NCBI GenBank assembly: GCA_028285625.1
Contig: JANQOX010000012.1
Span: 1-64,000, forward strand
Direction of reading: 5' to 3'
DNA length: 64,000 nucleotides
Source of the DNA: Myxococcota bacterium
Lineage (GTDB): Bacteria; Myxococcota_A; UBA9160; UBA6930
A program made the position numbers and the translations under genes. Below are positions 25,148-32,726 of the stretch, in pieces (within the stretch, counting starts at the first letter, position 1; every line of letters starts with the position of its first letter). The notes beneath the pieces were generated by a model that was not told the origin of the DNA, did no database searches, and worked only from the letters and a program-made list of their open reading frames with translations.

Positions 25148-26265
25148 ACTTCCGCTTCTCCCCGGAGGAGGAGGGGTTTCGCCGAGAGGTCCGCACGTTC
25201 CTCGCGGACTGGGCGGGTCTCGACGGCTTCTTCACCCAGGGGCACCGCTGGTCCGAAGTCCACGACCTGTTTCGCGCCATGGGTACGCGCGGCTGGCTCT
25301 CGCTCACCTGGCCCGAGGCCCTCGGCGGGCTCGGGCGGCCGCTCACGTACGAGTACCTGCTCTGGGACGAGGTGGGCTATGCGCGCACCGCACGCAACCC
25401 CCTGTCGGCGGGCATCGTGGCGCGAACCCTCGTCCGCCACGGCAGCGACGCCCAGCGCGAGCGCTTCCTGCCGGGCATCCGGAGCGGCGAGATCCACTTC
25501 TCGCTGGGCTACTCGGAGCCCGAGGCGGGCAGCGACCTGGCGGCGTTGCGCACACGGGCCGAGCGGCGCGGCGACGCTTACGTGGTGACGGGCCAGAAGT
25601 GCTGGCAGTCCTACGCAGGCGACATGGACTACCTGTGGCTGCTCGCGCGCACCGGGGCGCCCGACAGCCGGAGCGCGGGGCTGAGCCTCTTCATCGTCGA
25701 GCTCGACGCACCCGGTGTCACGGTGGGCAGACTCCCGATCGTGGACGACCACCCGCTCTACGAGATCCACCTCGACGGCGTGGTCGTCTCCGAAGATCGG
25801 CGCGTCGGTCCCGAGGACGGCGCCTGGGCGCTGATGAGCGAGGCCCTCGCAGACGAGCGCCACATCCAGTTTCCACCGGGTCGACTGCGGCGTGACCTCG
25901 AAGAGGTCTGGGCGTTCCTGTGCGAACAGGGCCTCGAACGCGACGCCGAAGTCCGCAGCACCGTGGCCGATCTCGGCGTACGCGTGCTCGAAGCCGAGAT
26001 GCACGCGCTCCGCGTGCTCGATGCGATGCTGCGCGGCCACGACGCCGCGAGCGCTGCGGCCGCGAACAAGGTCGTATTCACCGTCACCTGTCAGGCGATC
26101 GCACGCGCGGCGGTCGACCTCTGCGGCCCCGAAGCGCTGGTACAGGGCACGCGACCCGAACTGCTCTGGCGACAGAGCCTGTGGGAGACGATCGGCGGCG
26201 GCACCAGCGAGATCATGCGTAGCGTGGTCGCGCGGGCCGACCTGGGCCTCGGCGGCCAGCGCTAG
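25144..26265 (+). CDS. Acyl-CoA dehydrogenase
   Basis: A 373-residue complete acyl-CoA dehydrogenase: NFRFSPEEEGFRREVRTFLA, GWLSLTWPEALGGLGRP, LGYSEPEAGSDLAALRTRAE, VVTGQKCWQSYAGDMDYLWL and IGGGTSEIMRSVVARADLGL. All core motifs are intact. The GTG at 25144 overlaps the crotonase stop (GTGA). It is the last dehydrogenase of this cluster, followed after 59 bases by an amidohydrolase. Confidence 0.92.
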   Translation: MNFRFSPEEEGFRREVRTFLADWAGLDGFFTQGHRWSEVHDLFRAMGTRGWLSLTWPEALGGLGRPLTYEYLLWDEVGYARTARNPLSAGIVARTLVRHGSDAQRERFLPGIRSGEIHFSLGYSEPEAGSDLAALRTRAERRGDAYVVTGQKCWQSYAGDMDYLWLLARTGAPDSRSAGLSLFIVELDAPGVTVGRLPIVDDHPLYEIHLDGVVVSEDRRVGPEDGAWALMSEALADERHIQFPPGRLRRDLEEVWAFLCEQGLERDAEVRSTVADLGVRVLEAEMHALRVLDAMLRGHDAASAAAANKVVFTVTCQAIARAAVDLCGPEALVQGTRPELLWRQSLWETIGGGTSEIMRSVVARADLGLGGQR

Positions 26266-26324
26266 CGGCCTCCTGCCGCGGGCCCGGGCCGCCCTGCTAG
26301 GCTGGGCGCAACGGAGGCCACGCC

Positions 26325-27494
26325 ATGACCTACGCCGGAAACCGCGTGTGCTGGGACGCGGACAGCCACCTGATGGAGCGCCCGGACTTCCTGTCGGAGC
26401 ACGCGGATGCGAAGTACCGCGACGCGTTGCGCATCGGCGGTGGGGCGGGTGGCGACGATGCCGAGAAGCGGCTCGAGAAGATCGCCGAGTCGGTCGCCGC
26501 GCGACTCTCGGATGCCGAGGCCACGCGCGCGCTCGAAGAGAACGTGATCGCATCGGCCAAGGGTTGGGCCGCCCACGGCGCGGTGGACGGCGCCGAACGA
26601 AGCCGCACCCTCGACCTGCTGGGCTTTCGCGGCCAGCTCGTGTTCTCGACCTTCGCCGGCGGCCACCTCGCAGCGCGCGACGCCGACCACGTCTACGCCG
26701 CGACCCGCGCGCACAACCGGGCGATGGCTGCGTTCTGCGAAGACCCGCGGCTACTGGCCGTGGCGATGGTGCCTCTGCTCGACCCGGTGCGCGCCGTCGA
26801 AGAGCTCGAAGCCGCCCTCGAACTCGGCTGCCGGGCGGTCCACGTGCCGTCGGATGCGCCGGGCGGAAACACGCGTGGCTTCTCGCCGGCACACGTCGAC
26901 CTCGAGCCGTTCTGGGCCCGGCTCGCCGAAGCCGGCGTGCCGGGACTGCTCCACATCGGCGGTGGCAAGCTGCTGCCCCGGGCGTACCACAACAACGGCC
27001 GCCCGCGCCCCAAGGACTGGCTCGGAGGGGGCGAGAACCTTCGCGCCAAGGACTTTGCGGCCACGCACCACTCGCCCGAGAACTTCCTCACGTCACTGGT
27101 CCTGGATGGCGTGTTCGAACGGCACGAGGGCCTGCGCTTCGGCGCGATCGAGCTGGGCGCGAGCTGGGTGCCGGCCATGATGCGCAACCTCGACCACGCC
27201 TTCGACAGCTTCGGGCGCAACGAGCCGCTGCTGAAGTCGCTCTCGCTGCGTCCGTCCGACTACGTCCGTCGCCAGATCCGGTTCACGCCCTTCTGCTTCG
27301 AAGACGCAGGCTGGCTCATCGAGCAGGGCGGCGAAGAGCTGTTCCTGTTCTCCTCGGACTACCCGCACCCCGAAGGCGGACGCGACCCGATCCGCCGCTT
27401 CGAGGCGAGCTTCGACGCGGCCGGCATCGACGCCGATCGCCGGGCCCGCTTCTACGCCACCAACTTCGAGGAGCTGCTCGGGATCGGCGCCTGA
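26325..27494 (+). CDS. Amidohydrolase family protein
   Basis: A 389-residue amidohydrolase-2 type TIM barrel. The N-terminal metal motif is DADSHLMERPDFL, a helical insertion follows, and the C-terminal part has GVFERHEGLRFGAIELGASW and FSSDYPHPEGGRDP with the final acid ligand. Its closest relative in the window is 40736-41923, with the same DAD-x-H start and SDYPHPEG or SDFPHPEG end. The reaction is probably hydrolysis or decarboxylation of a cyclic intermediate. GGAGG lies eight bases before the ATG. Confidence 0.87.
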   Translation: MTYAGNRVCWDADSHLMERPDFLSEHADAKYRDALRIGGGAGGDDAEKRLEKIAESVAARLSDAEATRALEENVIASAKGWAAHGAVDGAERSRTLDLLGFRGQLVFSTFAGGHLAARDADHVYAATRAHNRAMAAFCEDPRLLAVAMVPLLDPVRAVEELEAALELGCRAVHVPSDAPGGNTRGFSPAHVDLEPFWARLAEAGVPGLLHIGGGKLLPRAYHNNGRPRPKDWLGGGENLRAKDFAATHHSPENFLTSLVLDGVFERHEGLRFGAIELGASWVPAMMRNLDHAFDSFGRNEPLLKSLSLRPSDYVRRQIRFTPFCFEDAGWLIEQGGEELFLFSSDYPHPEGGRDPIRRFEASFDAAGIDADRRARFYATNFEELLGIGA

Positions 27495-27560
27495 TCCGCC
27501 GAGCCGCCGTGGGCGCGAGGGGCCTCGCCTCGCGGGCCGTGTGGCACCCTCTCGCCCGCG

Positions 27561-29015
27561 ATGGTCTTCAGCTCCACGCTGTTCCTGTTCTTCTTCCTGC
27601 CGGTGGTGCTTGGCGCGTACGCGCTGGCACCCCGGGGCGCGCGCAATGCGCTGCTGCTCGCGGCGAGCCTGGTCTTCTATGCGTGGGGCGAAGCGGGCTA
27701 CGTACTGCTCCTGCTCGGATCGATTGTCATCAACCACGCGGTCGGCCTGCGGCTTCGAGCGGGCCAGGACACGTCGCCCCGGCGCGGCGTACTCGCGCTG
27801 GGCATCGCGCTCAACCTGATCCTGCTCGGGGCGTTCAAGTACGCCAACTTCGCGGCGGATTCCTGGAATGTCATGGTGGGCGCCATGGGCCTGGGGTCCG
27901 CCGCCTCGATCGAGCTGGCGCCGATCCACCTGCCGATCGGCATCTCCTTCTTCACCTTCCAGGCGATCTCGTACCTGGTGGACGTGCACCGGGGACACGC
28001 GCCGGTCGAACGCAGCCTGCTTCGCGTGGCGCTCTACATCTCGCTCTTCCCCCAGCTGATCGCGGGCCCGATCGTGCGCTTCGCGTCCGTGGCGAGCGCG
28101 CTGCGCGAGCGCAGCGTCGACCTCGCCGGCTACCACGCCGGGCTTCGCCGCTTCGTCCGCGGGTTGGCCAAGAAGATGCTGATCGCGAACCCGCTGGGTG
28201 AGGTCGCCGACGCGATCTTCGCCCTGCCCCCCGGCGAACTGGGTGCACAGGCCGCCTGGCTCGGTGCCGTCTGCTACGCGCTGCAGATCTTCTTCGACTT
28301 CTCGGGCTATTCGGACATGGCGATCGGACTGGGTCGCCTGTTCGGGTTCACGTTCCCAGAGAATTTTCGCTTCCCGTACGTCGCCGCTTCGATCCGCGAG
28401 TTCTGGCGACGTTGGCACATCTCGCTCTCCACCTGGTTTCGCGACTACCTCTACATCCCGCTGGGCGGCAGCCGACGCGGCGGCGCGCGGACCGCCCTGA
28501 ACCTGCTCGTGGTGTTCTTCCTTTGCGGGCTCTGGCACGGGGCCAGCGCCAACTTCGTGGTCTGGGGGCTCTTCCACGGGGCATTCCTCGCGCTGGAGCG
28601 CGGCGGGTTCGGTCGGCTTCTCGCTCGCGCTTGGCGACCGCTGCGCCACGGCTACGCGCTGCTGGTGGTGCTCGTGGGCTGGGTGGTGTTTCGCGCCGAG
28701 ACCCTGCCCCAGGCGCTCCATCATCTGGCGGTGATGTTCGGGCTCTCGCGGCCCGAGGTGCTGGTCGAACCCGCTCGCTACTACGTCGACGCCTCGGTGG
28801 GATGGGCCCTGCTGGTCGGCGTGCTGATCTCGATGCCGACGGCCGCGGGGGCAGCCGCATGGATGCGCCAGGCCGTCGCCGACCGCGGCGACCGGGGCCC
28901 TGCGGCCTGGGCGTTCGTCGGCGCGCGGCTTGCGACGACCGCGTTGCTTCTGCTGGCCGCCGCGGCTTCGGTGGCGTCGAGCACCTACAACCCGTTCATC
29001 TACTTCCGGTTCTGA
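27561..29015 (+). CDS. MBOAT family membrane O-acyltransferase (AlgI-like)
   Basis: A 484-residue polytopic membrane protein of the alginate-acetylase AlgI/DltB group. Hydrophobic segments run from the first residues (VFSSTLFLFFFLPVVLGAYA). LPIGISFFTFQAISYLVDVH, LQIFFDFSGYSDMAIGLGRL, PENFRFPYVAASIREFWRRW and HISLSTWFRDYLYIPLGGSR are hallmark segments. The invariant histidine is in FFLCGLWHGASANFVVWGLF. It would move acetyl or acyl groups across the inner membrane to an envelope acceptor. The gene two bases downstream is the usual periplasmic partner. It has no link to the acyl-CoA genes except proximity. Confidence 0.92.
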   Translation: MVFSSTLFLFFFLPVVLGAYALAPRGARNALLLAASLVFYAWGEAGYVLLLLGSIVINHAVGLRLRAGQDTSPRRGVLALGIALNLILLGAFKYANFAADSWNVMVGAMGLGSAASIELAPIHLPIGISFFTFQAISYLVDVHRGHAPVERSLLRVALYISLFPQLIAGPIVRFASVASALRERSVDLAGYHAGLRRFVRGLAKKMLIANPLGEVADAIFALPPGELGAQAAWLGAVCYALQIFFDFSGYSDMAIGLGRLFGFTFPENFRFPYVAASIREFWRRWHISLSTWFRDYLYIPLGGSRRGGARTALNLLVVFFLCGLWHGASANFVVWGLFHGAFLALERGGFGRLLARAWRPLRHGYALLVVLVGWVVFRAETLPQALHHLAVMFGLSRPEVLVEPARYYVDASVGWALLVGVLISMPTAAGAAAWMRQAVADRGDRGPAAWAFVGARLATTALLLLAAAASVASSTYNPFIYFRF

Positions 29016-29017
29016 GC

Positions 29018-30280
29018 GTGCGTACCCGGGCCTTCCGCTCCTTCGATCTCGCTGCCGTGGCACTGCTCGCGGTGGTGCTGGCCACCCCGCTCGCCCTGTT
29101 CCTGACGCGACCGGACCGGACCACCTCCGAGGTCGAAGGACGGAAGCTACGCACGCGACCGCAGCCCTGGCTCGAGGCCCGCGACTTGCGCAGTTCGCTG
29201 GCTCGGCTCGAGGGATGGTTCGACGACCAGTTCGGCCTACGTGACGCGTGGATTCGCCTGGATGCGCAGCTGCATCTGTGGATCGGTGCGTCGCCCACCT
29301 CGAAGGCGCTGCTGGGTCGGGACGGGTTCCTGTTTCTTGGAGACGAGGCGGCGCTCGTCAACGTAGGCGGTCTGCGCCCCCTGACCGAAAGCGAACTCCA
29401 GGAAGCGGTCGAGCACGTGCGCGTGCGGCGCGACGACCTGGCGGCGCGCGGCATCCCCTACCTGCTGGTGATCGCTCCCGACAAGCACGGGGTATACCGC
29501 GACGCGTTGCCGTCTCGCGTGGCGGCGCGCCCCCCTTCGAGAACCGATCAGTTCGTCGAGCGGCTGCGGCACCACGACCTGCCGGTGGTGGATCTGCGCG
29601 GGGCCGTCGAGGACGCACGCAGCGAGGCCCCTACCTACTACCGGACGGACACCCACTGGAACGGCCACGGCGCCGATGCCGCTCAGGTGGAGATCCTACG
29701 TGCGATCCGGCGCCTCGTCCCCGATTGGGGCGCTGCGCTACCGACCGATCGCCGCGGGCCCGAAGGGCTCGCGTTCGCTCCGGAGGGGCCAGGCGGCGGG
29801 CTCGCGCACCTGCTTCACCTCGCAGATCGGCTGCGCGAGCCTCCCCGGCCAGTGCTTCGCGGCACGACCGAGATGTGTCCACCGGGCGTGAGGGCGAGGC
29901 AACGCTTCAACGCGAAACCCAACTGCCGAAGCCTCGCGCGTCAGTGCACGTGGCACCGCATCGAGAACCCGTTCGGGCTGCGCGACCAACCGCCGCTGCC
30001 CGGAGGCGCCGCTTTCGAGACGCGCTGCGCCGACGCCGCCACGGACCGCACGCTGCTCGTGTTTCGGGACTCGTTCGCGTCGGAGCTCGTCCCGCACCTC
30101 TCGGCGGCCTTCTCGCGCGCAGCCTTCGTCTGGACACCGGCGCGCCGCGACCTCGTCGCGTTCTTCACGAAAGCGCTGGAACCCGACGTGGTGATCGAGC
30201 AGCGCGTCGAGCGCCTGCTGTTCCGGGCCGACATGGGCGCGCCCCGACCGCGCGAGACCAGCGGCGCCCGCTCGGACTAG
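29018..30280 (+). CDS. AlgX/AlgJ-like SGNH acetyltransferase-domain protein
   Basis: A 420-residue protein with one N-terminal membrane anchor or signal (LAAVALLAVVLATPLALFL, residues 11-29) and a periplasmic SGNH-type domain. YYRTDTHWNGHGA (DTHW at 211-214) holds the His/Asp pair, and LLVFRDSFASELV (S352) holds the likely nucleophile, as in AlgJ and AlgX. It would complete O-acetylation of an envelope or exported polymer begun by the upstream MBOAT protein. The start is a GTG three bases after that gene's stop. Several cysteines in the centre (MCPPG, NCRSLARQC) may form disulfides. Confidence 0.85.
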   Translation: MRTRAFRSFDLAAVALLAVVLATPLALFLTRPDRTTSEVEGRKLRTRPQPWLEARDLRSSLARLEGWFDDQFGLRDAWIRLDAQLHLWIGASPTSKALLGRDGFLFLGDEAALVNVGGLRPLTESELQEAVEHVRVRRDDLAARGIPYLLVIAPDKHGVYRDALPSRVAARPPSRTDQFVERLRHHDLPVVDLRGAVEDARSEAPTYYRTDTHWNGHGADAAQVEILRAIRRLVPDWGAALPTDRRGPEGLAFAPEGPGGGLAHLLHLADRLREPPRPVLRGTTEMCPPGVRARQRFNAKPNCRSLARQCTWHRIENPFGLRDQPPLPGGAAFETRCADAATDRTLLVFRDSFASELVPHLSAAFSRAAFVWTPARRDLVAFFTKALEPDVVIEQRVERLLFRADMGAPRPRETSGARSD

Positions 30281-30753
30281 CCTGAAGGCGCGATGGGGAG
30301 CGCACGCGGATCTCCCGGTGCCTCGAGCAGCTCGAGCCGGGTGCCGTCGGGGTCGAGCACGAAGGCCACGCGCGTGTGCAGCGCCGGCATCTCCACGCGC
30401 GAGCCCTCGAGGCAACGGCCCCCGCTCGCCTCGACGGCCGCAATCGCCCGATCGAGATCGGTGACCCGGAACGAGAGATGGGTGAGCCCCGGCGCGTTCA
30501 TGGCCCGCGGATCACCAGCGCCCGTGGTCCCGGGCTGCTCGAAGTGGAGCAACTCGAGCCGCAGGCCGTCGCGTTCGAGGTAGACCGCGTGCAGCGAAGC
30601 CTCGGAGACTTCGAGCAGCGCCGCGGTCTCGCGCCCCGCGGCGCGAAGGTCGCCGAGTTCGCGAAACCCGAGCGCGTCTACGTAGAAGCGCTTCGAACGA
30701 GCCAGGTCGGACACGCACAGACCGAGATGCGACAGGTGGGCGAAGACGCTCAT
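30277..30753 (-). CDS. VOC/glyoxalase-like dioxygenase-superfamily protein
   Basis: A 158-residue protein with two beta-alpha-beta-beta-beta modules of the vicinal-oxygen-chelate fold. The first is HLGLCVSDLARSKRFYVDAL with LEVSEASLHAVYLERDGLRL, and the second is GLTHLSFRVTDLDRAIAAVE with RVAFVLDPDGTRLELLEAPG. Metal ligands are probably the His of each module and the Glu of the LEL strands, as in glyoxalase I and methylmalonyl-CoA epimerase. The ATG at 30753 was chosen over a GTG 12 bases upstream because GGAG precedes it by six bases. It is divergent from the hydantoinase operon and shares its regulatory gap. Confidence 0.85.
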   Translation of the reverse strand: MSVFAHLSHLGLCVSDLARSKRFYVDALGFRELGDLRAAGRETAALLEVSEASLHAVYLERDGLRLELLHFEQPGTTGAGDPRAMNAPGLTHLSFRVTDLDRAIAAVEASGGRCLEGSRVEMPALHTRVAFVLDPDGTRLELLEAPGDPRALPIAPSG

Positions 30754-30805
30754 CGAGGGCTCCACTCGCGGGTTCCAGAGTAGGGCCCAGACGGCCCGCG
30801 CCCGG

Positions 30806-30834
30806 TTGACCTTTCTGACGGCGCGTCAGATACT
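30806..30834 (+). promoter_or_regulatory. Promoter with TCTGACG palindrome in its spacer
   Basis: TTGACC (30806-30811) and GATACT (30829-30834) are separated by 17 bases and form a plausible sigma-70-type promoter for the hydantoinase operon. Almost the whole spacer is TCTGACGGCGCGTCAGA (30814-30830), a perfect 7+7 inverted repeat around GCG, which looks like a repressor operator. A degraded copy is at 39890-39906. The untranslated leader would be about 100 bases long and includes the triplicated ribosome-site repeat. Confidence 0.6.
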
Positions 30835-30866
30835 AGCGGCTCGCCCTCGGCGGCAGGGCCCCCTCA

Positions 30867-30939
30867 CGCCCTAGGCGGAGGAGACACCCTTTCGCCCTAG
30901 GCGGAGGAGACACCCTTTCGCCGTAGGCGGAGGAGACCC
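30867..30939 (+). repeat. Three tandem 26-bp units, each with a Shine-Dalgarno sequence
   Basis: A 26-base unit is repeated at 30867-30892 and 30893-30918 (identical), with a third at 30919-30939 that differs by one base and runs into the ATG at 30940. Each unit contains TAGGCGGAGGAGAC, a near-perfect anti-16S sequence. Only the third copy is at working distance from the start codon. The other two could act as standby ribosome sites, or be slippage products that tune translation of the hydantoinase genes. Confidence 0.9.
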
Positions 30940-32724
30940 ATGAGCGCCACCGAGGGCAGCGCCCCGGAGCCGGACCCGCGCTTCGACCCCGTCACCGCCG
31001 AGGTGATTCGCGGCGCGATGGAAACCGTCGCGTTCGAGATGGCCACGTTCGTATCGCTCACGGCGACCACGCCCATCCTCAACCAGAGCAACGAGCGCAA
31101 CGCGACCATCCTCGGCGGCAACGGTCGGCTGGCCGCGCTTTCGGTCGGCATCCCTCAGTTCATGCTGAGTTCGACCCTGCCCGTGCGCTTCGCGCTCGAG
31201 TTCTTCGCCGAAGAGGGCCTGCACGAAGGCGACGTGCTGCTCGCCAACGACCCCTATCACGGCGGTGGGCACCTGCCGGACTACAACGTCTTCGCGCCCG
31301 TCGTCGTCGACGGCCGGGTCGCGCTGATCGCGTCGATCCAATGCCACCATGCGGACACCGGTGGCGGCATGCCCGGCGGATACAACGCCGAGGCCATCGA
31401 CATCTGGGCCGAGGGCGTGCGCATCCCGGCGCTCAAGCTCTTCGACCGCGGTGTCGAGCGCCGCGACGTGCTCTACATGCTGCAGGTGAACAACCGCACG
31501 CCGTCGTTCCTCGGCGACCTGCGCGCACAGATCGGAGCGGCGCAGCTCGGGGCCAAGCGGTTGCACGAGATCATCGCGCGCCATGGGCTCGAGGCCGTCG
31601 ACGCCGCGGTCGAGCACGCCATCGACCACGCGGCACGGCGCTTCCGCAGCGAGGTCGCCGCCTGGCCCGACGGCACTTACGAGGCCGACTCGTACGTCGA
31701 CCACGACCCGGTGGGCAACCAGGACATCCACGTCCACGTGAAGGTGACCGTGGCGGGCGACCAACTCACCGTGGACTTCACCGGCTCCGACGAGCGCCAG
31801 GATCTGAAGGCCTACTCGTCGTTCGGCAACACCCGCGGCTACGTGGTCGCGCAGCTGGCGACGATGATGGATCCCACGATCCCGAAGAACGAGGGCTTCT
31901 TCGACTCCATCGACCTGATCGTGCCCAAAGGCTGCGTGCTCAACCCTCACGAGGGGCAGACCGTCGCCGCCGGCACGCATCATCCGGGGGTCGAGGTCGG
32001 CGAGGCGATCGCCAAGGCGCTGGGCCAGGTCCTTCCCGAGCGGTCATGCCCGCAGATCTACAAGCTGGGCATGCCCACGGTGATCTTCGGCCAACACCCC
32101 GAGACCGGGCTTCCCTTCTTCGACCACTCCGTCGACTGCCTGGCGGCCTACTGCAACGCCGTGAAGGGCCAGGACGGCTGGGGATCGATGCCGGCATCGT
32201 TCGGCAACCTGATTCGCGCCACCGCCGAGATCAACGAGTCGATCACACCCGTGCGCCACGAATGCTGCGACTACCTGCCCGACAGCGGCGGTCCCGGGCG
32301 CTGGCGCGGCTGCCCGGGCTCGCGCGTGGTCAAGCGCGTGCTCGCCGACAGCACCGTGTCGACCTACATGGTCGGCATGAAGTACCCGATGGCCGGCGTG
32401 GCCGGCGGCGGCGACGGTTCGCCGAACCAGCTCACCATCCGCTTCGAGACCGACGGGGCCGAGCGCGTACCGGTGATGGCCAACGGAGCCCCCCACGGCG
32501 CGGGCGAGGCCTTCGAGTACCTCTATGGGGGCGGCGGGGGCTGGGGCGATCCTCTCGAGCGCGACCCGGCCCAGGTGCGTGACGACGTGCTCGACGAGTA
32601 CGTCTCGCTCGACTCGGCCGAGCGCGACTACGGCGTGGTCTTCACCGGCCACGCCGACGACTACAGCCTGGCCGTGGACGCGGCCGCTACCGAGCGGCTG
32701 CGCGCCCGGCGTCGCGGCGCCTAG
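30940..32724 (+). CDS. hyuB: Hydantoinase/oxoprolinase subunit B (HyuB family)
   Basis: A 594-residue HyuB-family protein of full length. Typical segments are DPVTAEVIRGAMETVAFEMA, LANDPYHGGGHLPDYNVFAP, HHADTGGGMPGGYNAEAID and YLYGGGGGWGDPLERDP near the C-terminus. HyuB works with HyuA in ATP-dependent opening of hydantoins or 5-oxoproline, or as part of acetone/acetophenone-type carboxylases. The hyuA gene follows after two bases. The order B then A, with a CoA ligase and a hot-dog protein downstream, makes a carboxylase or lactam-opening step in an acyl-CoA pathway plausible but unproven. Confidence 0.92.
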   Translation: MSATEGSAPEPDPRFDPVTAEVIRGAMETVAFEMATFVSLTATTPILNQSNERNATILGGNGRLAALSVGIPQFMLSSTLPVRFALEFFAEEGLHEGDVLLANDPYHGGGHLPDYNVFAPVVVDGRVALIASIQCHHADTGGGMPGGYNAEAIDIWAEGVRIPALKLFDRGVERRDVLYMLQVNNRTPSFLGDLRAQIGAAQLGAKRLHEIIARHGLEAVDAAVEHAIDHAARRFRSEVAAWPDGTYEADSYVDHDPVGNQDIHVHVKVTVAGDQLTVDFTGSDERQDLKAYSSFGNTRGYVVAQLATMMDPTIPKNEGFFDSIDLIVPKGCVLNPHEGQTVAAGTHHPGVEVGEAIAKALGQVLPERSCPQIYKLGMPTVIFGQHPETGLPFFDHSVDCLAAYCNAVKGQDGWGSMPASFGNLIRATAEINESITPVRHECCDYLPDSGGPGRWRGCPGSRVVKRVLADSTVSTYMVGMKYPMAGVAGGGDGSPNQLTIRFETDGAERVPVMANGAPHGAGEAFEYLYGGGGGWGDPLERDPAQVRDDVLDEYVSLDSAERDYGVVFTGHADDYSLAVDAAATERLRARRRGA

Positions 32725-32726
32725 CG

